From the NCBI GenBank assembly GCA_947383835.1, contig CANDEV010000006.1, forward strand, positions 1 through 64,000: a stretch of DNA of 64,000 nt, written 5' to 3'. Source of the stretch: an uncultured Clostridia bacterium (lineage in GTDB: Bacteria; Bacillota; Clostridia; Oscillospirales; Ruminococcaceae). The notes under the pieces were generated by a model. That model made no database searches. It had not been told where the DNA came from and saw nothing but the letters and a program-made list of their open reading frames with translations. A program made the translations under genes and the position numbers. Positions 17,666 to 26,521 of this stretch are shown piece after piece (within the stretch, counting starts at the first letter, position 1; each line of letters begins with the position of its first letter).

Positions 17666-20051
17666 AAAGATTTTTCCGAATAAATCCACGCTGGTATCCG
17701 TATTCCGAATTAAAGCGTATGCCGTTTTTGGATTTTTCCCAGCCCTCGATCCTGCCTAAGATGGCGTTTATCTCTGCGGAATCAGACTTTCTCATAAGGT
17801 TAATGTTAGACCCGAAGCACTCGCACCATACCTCCGCAGCGCATATTTTTTCACGGGGAACGCGGTCGATACCCTCTTTCTCAAAGTCAGTCAGCCAGTA
17901 CACCTGTCGCTGCCGTATAGTCCGTTTGTCCCAGTCGGGGAGAACCTCTCTGCTTATAAATTCGCGGATTATGCCCTCTTTCGCACTTTGCTCCGAGTGC
18001 TCCTCTTGGGCTTTTTCGGAGATTTTCAAAGCCTCGCCCTCAAGGTACAAAGGCTCGCCAAGCTGCCACGCCACAAGAGCCTCCGCCCATATTTGAGAGA
18101 CCTCTCCGGGCAAGTCATTGAAAACGCTTTTCGACGCAGGCTTCACTCCGCAGTCAATGGGCCAGAAGCGGCGATTACCCGTCTTATCGCGCAGAAATTC
18201 CTCTTCATTGGTGGTGCCGAAAAATACGCACCGCCTGGGATACGCCCCTGTGCGCCGTCCGTAAGGCTCGCGGAAAATGTCCTCCACCTTTGAGAGAAAC
18301 TGCTTTACCGCATTGGTCTCCGCGCGGTTCAGACCGTTCAGCTCGCCAACTTCGTTTATCCATACGCCCTGTATCATCTCGCAGGCTTCCTTGCCCTCAA
18401 ACACTGCAAGGCTGTCCGAGAACCATTGTCCGCCAAGCAGCCGCAGCAGGGTACTTTTGCCCAGCCCCTGCCGTCCCGCAAGGATAGGCATTGTGTCATA
18501 TTTCACACCCGGAAGCATAACTCTCGCGACAGCAGCAGTAAGGGACTTTCTCGCCGCAGCGCGGACGTACCCGTTATCCTCTGCACCGAGATAGTCGCAG
18601 AACAGTGTATCAAGACGGGGAACGCCGTCCCATGCAGGAAGAGCCTCCAGATAATTTTTAACAGCATTGAACGAGTGCTTGTGGCAGGACAGGGAACAGG
18701 CGTCGAAAATTTTCTTTTCGCCCGTTATGCCGTACACCTTTTCAAGATAGTGCCGCAGTCCCGCATCGTCGTTGTCAGTCCATACACGCTGCTTCGGGTC
18801 GCTTTCCCAGAGGAGCGCGCCCACAGCATAAACACGGTTGCTGAATTCTTCATATACGATTTTATTTTTGAGTAAGGGGTCATTTTCCAAAATAATAAGT
18901 ATGTTGTCAACGGTCTTTTTGTTTATGCCGTTGGAGTTTACGTCCAGCAGCGCCGCCCAGTTTTCAATATCTCCGGGTACTTCTGCACCGAAAGCCTCAA
19001 CAGCATTTTTGTACCGCTCTGTATTCAGCAGCGCAGAAACGGTCTTGTCCGACGAAGCAAAGCGGCACATCTCAACATAGGACGGCAGTTTGTTTGTCGG
19101 GGTTTCGGGTTTAGCGTCGTCGTCCCTACTGCCAAAAAGGTGCAGCCGTGCAAGGTCAAAAGCGTTGCAGAGTTTCCCGCCCGCAGGATCTGTGGCATGG
19201 TGGGAGTAAAGAAACTGTCCGTCGCCGTATACAACTGCGCCGCCTGTAGTCGAACCGCCCGAATAGGTGAAGCGGTCGTCACCGCAGGGAATGTACACGT
19301 CTGGGATAATTTCATATATAACACGATATACGTCGTATGTCTTGCAGAACGCGCCCACAATGCCATTTTTGGAAGTAGGGTCAGCCTGTTTAGCACCCCT
19401 CGGTATCTTTGGCGCAGAAACACCTTTCCACTCGGCAACATTACGCCAGTCCGAATATAAGCCCAGCACGCCGTCAACGTCGATAAAGGGCTTGTCGCCG
19501 TATGTAAAGACATAGACGCTGTCGGCGGAACAGGAGGGGAAGTACATCAGTCTTGATGCCTCAAATGTAGAGGGGTCGCACATCTCCATGCCGATAAATT
19601 CCGCAAGCTTGCGGGCAAGCGGCTCGTACTCGTCGTTTGTGCAGGTGCGGTTAAGGGGTATCAAAACACGGAGCCTCGGCGTAGCTTCACAGTGCTTACG
19701 AGTGCTGTACACGCAGTAACCGCACCCAAGACCGTCAATAATTCTAAGTACGCTGTCAGTCATGCCGGCCCCAATATTATCAAGGTCAAGGGTAACAAGG
19801 TCGCGTCCCGAAACAGCATTTGCCGTCCTGCGGCTGCCGTTAAGAGTACCGCCCACAAAGCCGCCCACGTCCTTCAGGTCGTCCTGCTTGGACTTTGGAA
19901 AGGTCATGTATTCGGCTAGGGTCTCGGTACTTCTGTAAGGGGTGCGGAGCTTCTCGCAAAGCTCCGACCACATTATTTCCTGCTGGAGCCAGTTTACCGA
20001 TTTTCGGCTGGTTCCCACGGTTATATTTAAAATTTTGTTATTATTCAACAA
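17664..20051 (-). CDS. Phage primase/helicase, VapE (virulence-associated E) family
   Basis: A 795-residue protein starting TTG (MLNNNKILNITVGTSRKSVN). Residues about 60-230 look like an archaeo-eukaryotic-type primase domain (GRDLVTLDLDNIGAG with acidic catalytic residues, then RLRVLIPLNRT and STFEASRLMYFPS). Residues about 450-740 are the VapE/D5-like SF3 helicase: AGRQGLGKSTLLRLLGGQWF (Walker A), WINEVGELNG (Walker B) and VFFGTTNEEEFLRDKTGNRR. It should unwind and prime phage DNA. The iteron cluster lies just past its stop codon. Confidence 0.92.
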   Translation of the reverse strand: MLNNNKILNITVGTSRKSVNWLQQEIMWSELCEKLRTPYRSTETLAEYMTFPKSKQDDLKDVGGFVGGTLNGSRRTANAVSGRDLVTLDLDNIGAGMTDSVLRIIDGLGCGYCVYSTRKHCEATPRLRVLIPLNRTCTNDEYEPLARKLAEFIGMEMCDPSTFEASRLMYFPSCSADSVYVFTYGDKPFIDVDGVLGLYSDWRNVAEWKGVSAPKIPRGAKQADPTSKNGIVGAFCKTYDVYRVIYEIIPDVYIPCGDDRFTYSGGSTTGGAVVYGDGQFLYSHHATDPAGGKLCNAFDLARLHLFGSRDDDAKPETPTNKLPSYVEMCRFASSDKTVSALLNTERYKNAVEAFGAEVPGDIENWAALLDVNSNGINKKTVDNILIILENDPLLKNKIVYEEFSNRVYAVGALLWESDPKQRVWTDNDDAGLRHYLEKVYGITGEKKIFDACSLSCHKHSFNAVKNYLEALPAWDGVPRLDTLFCDYLGAEDNGYVRAAARKSLTAAVARVMLPGVKYDTMPILAGRQGLGKSTLLRLLGGQWFSDSLAVFEGKEACEMIQGVWINEVGELNGLNRAETNAVKQFLSKVEDIFREPYGRRTGAYPRRCVFFGTTNEEEFLRDKTGNRRFWPIDCGVKPASKSVFNDLPGEVSQIWAEALVAWQLGEPLYLEGEALKISEKAQEEHSEQSAKEGIIREFISREVLPDWDKRTIRQRQVYWLTDFEKEGIDRVPREKICAAEVWCECFGSNINLMRKSDSAEINAILGRIEGWEKSKNGIRFNSEYGYQRGFIRKNL

Positions 20052-20083
20052 ATCACTACCTTAATATTTGTTAAAAGTCACTG

Positions 20084-20130
20084 TTGACAAACACATACAG
20101 TGTTGTTATTATACAAGCATCATCGATGAT
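20084..20130 (+). promoter_or_regulatory. Consensus promoter with operator-like palindrome
   Basis: TTGACA (20084-20089), a 17-base spacer and TATTAT (20107-20112) form a near-perfect sigma-A promoter on the plus strand, against the direction of the surrounding phage operon. A perfect 12-bp palindrome ATCATCGATGAT (20119-20130) sits at the predicted transcription start, as a repressor operator would. It drives the small gene at 20158. Confidence 0.7.
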
Positions 20131-20157
20131 ATAAACTGAAAAGGAGGTAAAAACATT

Positions 20158-20361
20158 ATGGACAACTATATAAATCCATACAATGTGGAGTATGATTTTG
20201 AACTCGGCTTGCCAGTAGATGAGAACGGTAATCCTGTTGATATTTTTTCTGATGAGATGATTTGTGAAAATCGCGATCCAGTAAGCTTGAAATGCTCATC
20301 AGATAAAAACCGCAGTGAATACTGTGGTTTGCAGAGCCCGTCCGATTGTGATTATTATTAA
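20158..20361 (+). CDS. Small acidic phage protein with its own promoter (moron-like)
   Basis: A 67-residue protein starting MDNYINPYNVEYDFELGLPV with a strong AAAAGGAGGT site. It is acidic and has four Cys in the C-terminal half (ICENRD, LKCSSD, EYCGLQ, DCDYY), which could bind a metal. It is the only plus-strand gene inside the minus-strand lytic operon, lies between the polymerase and primase genes, and its stop overlaps the polymerase stop (convergent). A dedicated strong promoter suggests expression independent of the lytic cycle, like a moron. I do not recognise the family. Confidence 0.65.
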   Translation: MDNYINPYNVEYDFELGLPVDENGNPVDIFSDEMICENRDPVSLKCSSDKNRSEYCGLQSPSDCDYY

Positions 20362-22337
20362 TCCTTTCGGTAATATGAATCTATGAACCCGTCCGCATTA
20401 AGCAGCAAGCCCTGTGCCCATTCTATGGGTCGGGACATTATGCCGCAGACGACTTCAAGGTCTGCACGATCGGCGGGGCAGTCAATGACCGCCTCGTCGT
20501 GAATGTGCATGACCGTCTTATATCCTGCATTATCGAGCCGCTCCAAAGCGACTGCAAGACAGTCCCTTGCAATAGCCTGAACAATGTTCTCTGTAAGCTT
20601 ACCTCCGTAGGTGGAGAGCTGACTCCATTTTTTCGAGTTGCCGTCCTGACCCGTGTAATGTACAGCGGGCTTGCCGAAATTATTTTCCGCAATAATAGGG
20701 TAGGGGTAGTACAACTTTCTCTTGCTCGGCAAAGTTATTGTCATAAATTCAAGACCGTTTATCGGGTCGTGTTCGTAGTTGAATGTAAGTCCCCGAACAG
20801 CGTTGCAGCGTATGTTTGCGACAGTATCCACCGCCGCCTGTTCAACAGAGTACCACAAATCCTTTATTCTGGGATTTGCCGCCCGCCATGCCGAGACTAT
20901 CTCGGGAAGCTCCTCCTCGGTCAGACCCATATCCAGAGCGCCCATGCTGATGAGCGCGCCCGATGAGCCTTGATAACCAAGAGCAAGCTCGGCTATCTTT
21001 CCCTTTTGGCGGAGATGTCCGTTTACGCCGTGTTTCTCCACGGGGACTTTGAACATCTGACTTGCGGAAGCGCAGTATATGTCGCCGCCCTTTGCGAAAA
21101 CCTCCTGCCGCCAACTTTCGCCTGCAAGCCACGCAATGACGCGCGCTTCGATAGCGGAGAAGTCCGCCACCACAAGCTTGTTTCCCTCGGAGGGGATAAA
21201 AGCTGTGCGGATAAGCTGCGAAAGTGTGTCGGGGACACTGCCGTATGTGAGCTTCAGCATAAATGTACTTCCGCTTTTGGCGTACTCACGGGCAAGGTCG
21301 AGGCTGTCAAGGTAAGTCCTCGGCAGGTTTTGTACCTGAATGAGACGTCCCGCCCAGCGACCTGTGCGGTTCGCCCCGTAAAACTGAATAAGACCTCTCG
21401 CTCTGCCGTCGGAGCATACGGCGCTTTCCATTGCCGCATATTTTTTCACGGAAGACTTTGAAAGCTCCTGCCGAAGCTGCAAGACCCGCCGAACATTTTC
21501 TTGCGGAATGTTATTTTTAAGCATACTGTCAACGTCGTTCTTGCGAAGACTTTTTATTTCGGTGTCGATCTCGGCTTCAAGCCATTTTTTAAGCTGAGAG
21601 ACGGATTTCGGGTTTTCAAGCCCGGTGATTTTCACAGCCTCCGAAAGCAGCTCGGCACATATTTCCTCGGAGCATTGTATCGCTCCCGCAACAAGCTCCA
21701 TGTCGAGCCGTACTCCGCGGGCGTTGATACGCATATCAAGCTCCCACTGCTTTTGGATTTCATTGGGGACTGGGAATGCCGCAAGAGAATTTTCCACGGA
21801 CATTTCGGTAACAACGTCCTGACGGCAGTATTCCTTGAAAAGCTCCCATTTCTCGGGGGCGTGCGAGGGAAGATTTCTTGTCCTGTAACCGTTCGCCGCA
21901 GTGGGCTTGCAGGGTTTGCAAAAATAACTTATAAGAGATTTGCCTATACCAAGTTTTTTCTTATCCTGCGGAAGTCCGAGAGCCTCGCCAACATCGGCAA
22001 GTCCCGCGGGGAAACCGCAGTACATACCGTGAAGCATTGTACACCGCCATTGATGAAGCCATGCTTTGGCAGCGCTTCCAAAATATTTTGAAAGGCAGTA
22101 CCACTCAAAAACGGCATTGTAAGCGTGCTTGATGCAAGCTCCCGAAAACAACATGGACACAACCTCGTTGGGAATTTTTTCACCGCTTGCAAGGTCAACA
22201 ATCTGAACGGGAGAACCGTCAATGCTGTAGGCAAACAGCAGTATTTCAAAGTCGTCGGACTGTACGTATTTGTACAGTCCCGACTTTTTGATGTCTACGC
22301 TTGAATACGTCTCGATGTCGATTGAAAGATCAGGCAT
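20358..22337 (-). CDS. Phage DNA polymerase I (family A)
   Basis: A 659-residue replicative polymerase. Residues about 1-190 form a 3'-5' exonuclease domain (MPDLSIDIETYSSVDIKKSG with D-x-E, and a later YCRQDVVTEMSVENS). The polymerase core has motif A VVADFSAIEARVIAWLAG, motif B (O-helix) RQKGKIAELALGYQGS and motif C VMHIHDEAVIDCP. No 5'-3' exonuclease domain is present, as usual for phage enzymes. The start at ATG follows GAGGTG. It is co-transcribed with the DUF2815 and DUF2800 genes. Confidence 0.95.
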   Translation of the reverse strand: MPDLSIDIETYSSVDIKKSGLYKYVQSDDFEILLFAYSIDGSPVQIVDLASGEKIPNEVVSMLFSGACIKHAYNAVFEWYCLSKYFGSAAKAWLHQWRCTMLHGMYCGFPAGLADVGEALGLPQDKKKLGIGKSLISYFCKPCKPTAANGYRTRNLPSHAPEKWELFKEYCRQDVVTEMSVENSLAAFPVPNEIQKQWELDMRINARGVRLDMELVAGAIQCSEEICAELLSEAVKITGLENPKSVSQLKKWLEAEIDTEIKSLRKNDVDSMLKNNIPQENVRRVLQLRQELSKSSVKKYAAMESAVCSDGRARGLIQFYGANRTGRWAGRLIQVQNLPRTYLDSLDLAREYAKSGSTFMLKLTYGSVPDTLSQLIRTAFIPSEGNKLVVADFSAIEARVIAWLAGESWRQEVFAKGGDIYCASASQMFKVPVEKHGVNGHLRQKGKIAELALGYQGSSGALISMGALDMGLTEEELPEIVSAWRAANPRIKDLWYSVEQAAVDTVANIRCNAVRGLTFNYEHDPINGLEFMTITLPSKRKLYYPYPIIAENNFGKPAVHYTGQDGNSKKWSQLSTYGGKLTENIVQAIARDCLAVALERLDNAGYKTVMHIHDEAVIDCPADRADLEVVCGIMSRPIEWAQGLLLNADGFIDSYYRKD

Positions 22338-22348
22338 AACAGTTCACC

Positions 22349-23014
22349 TCAAAACGGCATGTACGGCTGACCCGTAAGCGGGTCAATAGGCGGCTGAAAG
22401 CCCTGTGCAGGAGCAGCCTGCCCTGGGTAAGCGGTCTGCTGCGTGTATGCCTGCTGAACGGGCTGCGGCGCTGTACCCATAGGTGCGCCGAAAGCCTCCG
22501 CTGCGGAAACTCTGCCGCCGAGAGGTTCGCCGTCTTCCAGTTTCTGCACAGCATTCAGACCGATACCAACGCCGCGCTTGCCGTTTGAATTGTACGGGAA
22601 AAAGTTCACGCACACACGGGCATAGCAGCCGCTGTACACATCAGATTGATTGATAATAGGGTTAAGGTTGATGTCTACCACCTGGGGAGGCTGCTTACTG
22701 GAGGCTGTAAAGACCCAGCAGCCGCGGCACTCCTCGCCAAAGGGTTCTCCGTTGGGGCGGACTCCGTCGCCGTCGTGAACAGCGGAAGCCACCATAGGGG
22801 GCATTACGCCGTTCCAGCACTTTGCAACGCCCTGACGCTTTGCGGCGGTCTCGGCAGCGTCCATTCTCTGCTTTGTGGCAATATCTGTTTTGGGAACGAG
22901 TACCGTCACGGAATACTTTGCCTCCTGCCCGGGATTGTTGGCATAGGGCTCAAAAAGGTGAGTGTATGAAATTCTTGCGCGGTCGGTGGTCAATGTTGTT
23001 TCTGTAATAGCCAT
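22349..23014 (-). CDS. DUF2815 ssDNA-binding protein
   Basis: 221 residues from MAITETTLTTDRARISYTHL (23014), chosen because GGAGGAAAATAAC precedes that ATG. It has the DUF2815 pattern seen next to phage family A polymerases (EAKYSVTVLVPKTD, VHDGDGVRPNGEP, GCYARVCVNFFPYNSNGKRG). It ends in a low-complexity Gln/Pro/Ala tail and a final hydrophobic tip (YMPF). OB-fold ssDNA-binding proteins such as T7 gp2.5 have similar interaction tails. It probably coats single strands and contacts polymerase and helicase. Confidence 0.85.
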   Translation of the reverse strand: MAITETTLTTDRARISYTHLFEPYANNPGQEAKYSVTVLVPKTDIATKQRMDAAETAAKRQGVAKCWNGVMPPMVASAVHDGDGVRPNGEPFGEECRGCWVFTASSKQPPQVVDINLNPIINQSDVYSGCYARVCVNFFPYNSNGKRGVGIGLNAVQKLEDGEPLGGRVSAAEAFGAPMGTAPQPVQQAYTQQTAYPGQAAPAQGFQPPIDPLTGQPYMPF

Positions 23015-23015
23015 G

Positions 23016-24164
23016 TTATTTTCCTCCAAACATTTCTTCTAAATTCGGTTTATACGGTTTTCTTTTGTCGCTCTCAGGAGCAAGGGTCGGCTTACCCTGA
23101 GGCTTCACTATCATGCTGCCGATAAGCTCCTCCAGCTTTTTCTTGGTAACAAGCTTTTCAAGCTCGGTAAGGGTAATGGGCTTCCGCTCATAGAGCAGGG
23201 ACTCGTCGTAGCCCTCTTTTGTGAGTACTTCAAATGCGCCGTCAATATCGGTAATTTTACGGTTGCTCCTGCCCTCAACAGCTTTCCAACCCGAAATATC
23301 CGTTCCCGAAAGAATGGCGTTAAGAGCGTACTCTTCAAGGTCAGTGACCCAGTTCTTCAGAGTCTGCGCTCGTGCAAGAGCTTCACCGATCTCACTGTCG
23401 GAAAGCAGCTCCTTTGGCATATTGATGCTGCATTCCAGCGCAAAAAAGTCCTCGGTTCTTTTGCGGCAAGTGGCTTTTGCCTTGCAAAATCTGCACCAGT
23501 CTCCGCTTTTGAATTCTCCCTCGCCTTTGTCCGCAAGCTCGGCGATCGGGCGTATGGAATTGCCCCACGCCGTGAGTGCGTCTGTACTGATAAGAAAATC
23601 ATTTATACTGTCGAGACGAGGCTGTATAATGTGCAGAGTAACGCTTTGAATGTCGTATAAAAAGCCGTATTCCGCAAGCGCTCCCAGGGCGTAAAGCTTG
23701 AGCTGAGGATTTTCTTCCGCACTGACAGGGACGCCTTTGCCGTACTTGAAATCAAAAATATGCAGGTCGTTCTTGCACAGCATAACGCAGTCGCAGGTGC
23801 CAAACCCGCCTGGAGCGTAAGCCGAGTAATCCAGCCGCTTTTCGGCGACAACATATGGCGCGACCTTGTTGTACCCATGAGCGATTTTGAGGATATAGTC
23901 AAGGTATGTATCGGTGTGACCGTCCATTTCGGGAGCATACAGTGGATCTTTGCGTATCTCGGCAAGCCGCTTGTCAAATTCCGATTTTCTCATTTTGTCA
24001 AATTTCTTGCGGACCTTTAACTCCGCCAGAGAGTGCGCGAGAGTACCCTCGGCGGCGTAGGGACTTTCGGTATCGGGCATTTTTTCCGTAAGCCTTGCCG
24101 ACGGCGGACAGTTTATCCACCGTTCGGCTGCGGAAGCTGATAAAAGAGCGTGAGTTCCCGGCAT
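23016..24164 (-). CDS. DUF2800 PD-(D/E)XK nuclease (Cas4/RecB-like)
   Basis: A 382-residue protein starting MPGTHALLSASAAERWINCP. The DUF2800 family is a RecB/Cas4-type nuclease group: N-terminal SAAERWINCPPSARLTEKMP, AAEGTLAHSLAELKV, the catalytic segment GFGTCDCVMLCKNDLHIFDF then KYGKGV, and a Cys cluster SGDWCRFCKAKATCRKRTED that would hold an Fe-S or zinc site. It is found next to DUF2815 and family A polymerase in many Firmicutes prophages and probably acts in recombination or replication fork processing. Confidence 0.88.
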   Translation of the reverse strand: MPGTHALLSASAAERWINCPPSARLTEKMPDTESPYAAEGTLAHSLAELKVRKKFDKMRKSEFDKRLAEIRKDPLYAPEMDGHTDTYLDYILKIAHGYNKVAPYVVAEKRLDYSAYAPGGFGTCDCVMLCKNDLHIFDFKYGKGVPVSAEENPQLKLYALGALAEYGFLYDIQSVTLHIIQPRLDSINDFLISTDALTAWGNSIRPIAELADKGEGEFKSGDWCRFCKAKATCRKRTEDFFALECSINMPKELLSDSEIGEALARAQTLKNWVTDLEEYALNAILSGTDISGWKAVEGRSNRKITDIDGAFEVLTKEGYDESLLYERKPITLTELEKLVTKKKLEELIGSMIVKPQGKPTLAPESDKRKPYKPNLEEMFGGK

Positions 24165-24631
24165 TATATTCTACCTCCCAACTGACGGATACCGTTGGCA
24201 AAAGCAGGGTAAAGCTCCTTCGGCATTTCGCGTATATTCTGCACATTGCGGGTAACGCCGTTAGGGTCGGTAAACGTGAATGAGTGCAGCAGATCAAGAA
24301 GCTCTTGCTGTCTGCCTGCCTCAACAAGAGGACGGCTCGCGATTGAAAGCTCGTCCGAAGTATATTTTTTAACGGCGGTAGGCGGTGCAGTCGTTGCGGG
24401 TGCCGTAGGCTGCTGAACGTGGGTATATGCGGGTGCGGAATTTTGTGCAGGTGCTGCAACAGGCAGAGGCTGCGTATTCTGCACCGGAACTGCCGCAGGG
24501 GGCGGCGTAACGGGTACAGGCGCGGCGGTAGGCTGAACTGTTGTCTGAGCGTCTGCGGCGGGTTCCTTAAGAATGTCCGCAATAAGAACAGCCTGTTCGG
24601 GAGATACTTCGATAGTCATTGTGATACTCAT
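24164..24631 (-). CDS. Hypothetical phage protein with Pro/Ala-rich linker
   Basis: 155 residues starting MSITMTIEVSPEQAVLIADI after AGAGGT. A short N-terminal domain is followed by about 65 residues of Pro/Ala/Thr/Gln low complexity, then a C-terminal helical domain (KKYTSDELSIASRPLVEAGR, ELLDLLHSFTFTDPNGVTRN). The C-terminal part resembles helical bundles found beside DUF2800 genes. The function is unknown; an adaptor joining two partners is possible. Confidence 0.65.
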   Translation of the reverse strand: MSITMTIEVSPEQAVLIADILKEPAADAQTTVQPTAAPVPVTPPPAAVPVQNTQPLPVAAPAQNSAPAYTHVQQPTAPATTAPPTAVKKYTSDELSIASRPLVEAGRQQELLDLLHSFTFTDPNGVTRNVQNIREMPKELYPAFANGIRQLGGRI

Positions 24632-24834
24632 AAAATTACCTCTTTCTTTGATTTATTTTTAGTCAGCAGCTTTTCGTAGCACGCTTTATGTATGTGGATC
24701 CAGCCACTGCGAAACTTGACTGCGCCAAGTTTATTTGGTTTTATCGCATAGTAATCGTCTGTGCCGCAAATCCGTTTGCCGCACTCTATGCATGGTGTGC
24801 CGTCATATTTTTCGATTTCACCTTTACAGTTCAG
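24628..24834 (-). CDS. Small zinc-ribbon phage protein (CTG start)
   Basis: 68 residues beginning NCKGEIEKYDGTPCIECGKR after the initiator. The start is CTG at 24834 with AAGGAGG five bases upstream; no ATG, GTG or TTG is available in the frame. Cys pairs CIEC and ICG, plus WIHIHKACYE, suggest a zinc-binding knuckle. The stop overlaps the next ATG (ATGA). The function is unknown. Confidence 0.6.
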   Translation of the reverse strand: MNCKGEIEKYDGTPCIECGKRICGTDDYYAIKPNKLGAVKFRSGWIHIHKACYEKLLTKNKSKKEVIL

Positions 24835-24844
24835 TTTGACCTCC

Positions 24845-26240
24845 TTACAGTTTAATAATCTTAGCTCGCTTAATGATTTCTTGAAGCGATGGCTTTCTGC
24901 CCAACGATTTTATGAGCTCCTCGAATTCGTCCATAGTCAGACTGATGATCATATTCTTGACATCTTTATTTTTCAGCCGCTCATTTTCCTCACGGAGTTG
25001 TTCAAGCTCATTAATAAGCTCCGAATTGTCCTGCACCGCAACGTCCACGGGACGGCTCTCAAGTTCCGCTATTTGCAGTTCAAGCTTAGCTTTATCATCT
25101 GATAATTTTTTCGCGAACTCGCTTTCTTCAAGCAGCTCCTTATGCGAGGAATCAACGCGTTTTTTCAGTTCTTCAAGCTGCCGTTCGTACTCCTTATCCT
25201 TAGCGGCGGAATTCGCGTCAAGCTGCCTGCACTCCTCACGAGTACGGTCAAGCTCCGCTTTAAGCTTCAGGTACTCCGCGTTTGTGGTAATATCGCCGCC
25301 AAGGACCTTTTCCACCAGTTCCGAGGGAGCGTCCGGCTTGCTGACCTCATAGGAGAGAGTAAGGGGAAGCGCCTCAAAAGTATCTTCACGTCCTCCAATT
25401 GTAGGAGAACCGAGAAAGTCGTACCGTTGAATAAGATTGTAAACCGTCTGCCGCTTGAAGCCCATAGCCGTGTACCACTTTTCAAAGGTACCGCTCGCAT
25501 GATTGGCAAGGAGTGACTGCGCTTCCTTGAATTTTGCGCCCAACAGAGTGAAGTACCCGGCAGTCTCTTGACGAATGACCGTTTCACATTCACGGAGATT
25601 TTTGGCAGTATCACTGTCAAGATCGGAGTAATCAAACGCACCCTGCAAAGCTGTTTCGGAAGTAGCGGCAACTTGATTTTCGGTGGGCTTGTCCGCCTCG
25701 GATTCTCCTTCCGAAATTTTTGGAGCGGTATCTTCCTCGGGAGGATAATGCTCAAAATAATCTTCTTCAAAATTTGGCTCTACCAATAGATCGGCGTCAG
25801 CCGGACACCGTTCTCTCCAACACTTTTGACAAGCTTCGTCGTCCTTGGTAGTGTAGTCGCATTTGTCGTCGCCGGGATCGTTTATGCTGTTGCCGTCAAA
25901 AAGATCGGACGGGCAGAAAACAGTATCAAACCACTCATCAGTCTCGCTGACTTTAGGGTATTTTTCCCGAAGTTTATCAATATAGGACGACTGATTTTCG
26001 GCAGCGTCCCGTTCCGTAAATTTCCGTTTTGGGCAAAACTTAGGGGAAAGTCCTGTCCAAGTACCGCCCGACCCTATTTTACGAACCTTGTTTTCCGAGG
26101 TGCAGTAATAACAGCATTTGTCAAGCTTTTTTTCCGTTTAATACGGTTTCCTCATCTGTTTGAAGAAAAAATTCGCAGTCGCTTTCGTTGTATCTCCTGC
26201 ACAAATGGGATTTGTCCCATTGAGTAGACTTAGTACTCAT
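24845..26240 (-). CDS. DUF3102-type phage protein, frame broken at an A7 run
   Basis: The 3' part (24845 to about 26130) encodes a Cys-rich segment (CCYYCTSENKVRKIG, then CDYTTKDDEACQKCWRERCP), an acidic linker, the DUF3102 helix-turn-helix-like domain (NHASGTFEKWYTAMGFKRQT, VYNLIQRYDFLGSP) and a long coiled coil. This frame is open to 26142 but has no usable start except an unsupported TTG at 25786. The natural start is ATG 26240 (ATGA-coupled to the upstream gene), which opens a 39-codon frame (MSTKSTQWDKSHLCRRYNES) ending at 26121. Removing one A from the seven-A run (26127-26133) joins the two. Either programmed slippage, a recent frameshift or a sequence error. DUF3102 proteins resemble KfrA-like DNA-binding proteins. 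Confidence 0.72.
25390..25411 (+). repeat. Dispersed 22-bp near-palindrome, copy 3
   Basis: GTCCTCCAAT followed by TGTAGGAGAACC lies inside the DUF3102 coding region. It differs from the consensus at two or three positions and has the same orientation as copies at 9008, 15711 and 32056. Confidence 0.45.
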
Positions 26241-26521
26241 TTTTGCACCGTCCTTTCCGTACTGATAACCCTTGCGCTTTGTACAAGCCTGTTACAAAAT
26301 GCTTTATCAGCAGGCTCAAGCATATTGTAACGCGCTTCGTATAGCAGCTTGTACGCGGCGGTTATGATAGCCCTGTCGTTAAATTCGGGTACGACCGCGA
26401 TTGTCAGCTTATCCAAATACTCTCTGAGCTGTTTGGACACAAGCTCGTCCATTTCCTTAAATGACGGAAGTTCGCCGCCGTGAGTTACCGCGTAATCTGC
26501 GCATTTTTGAGGTATACTCAT
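26237..26521 (-). CDS. Hypothetical phage early protein
   Basis: 94 residues starting MSIPQKCADYAVTHGGELPS, mostly helical (MDELVSKQLREYLDKLTIAV, AIITAAYKLLYEARYNMLEP). It follows a GAGGTG site and its stop forms ATGA with the next gene's start. I do not recognise a family. It is part of the early operon between the HTH protein and the DUF3102 gene. Confidence 0.6.
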   Translation of the reverse strand: MSIPQKCADYAVTHGGELPSFKEMDELVSKQLREYLDKLTIAVVPEFNDRAIITAAYKLLYEARYNMLEPADKAFCNRLVQSARVISTERTVQK

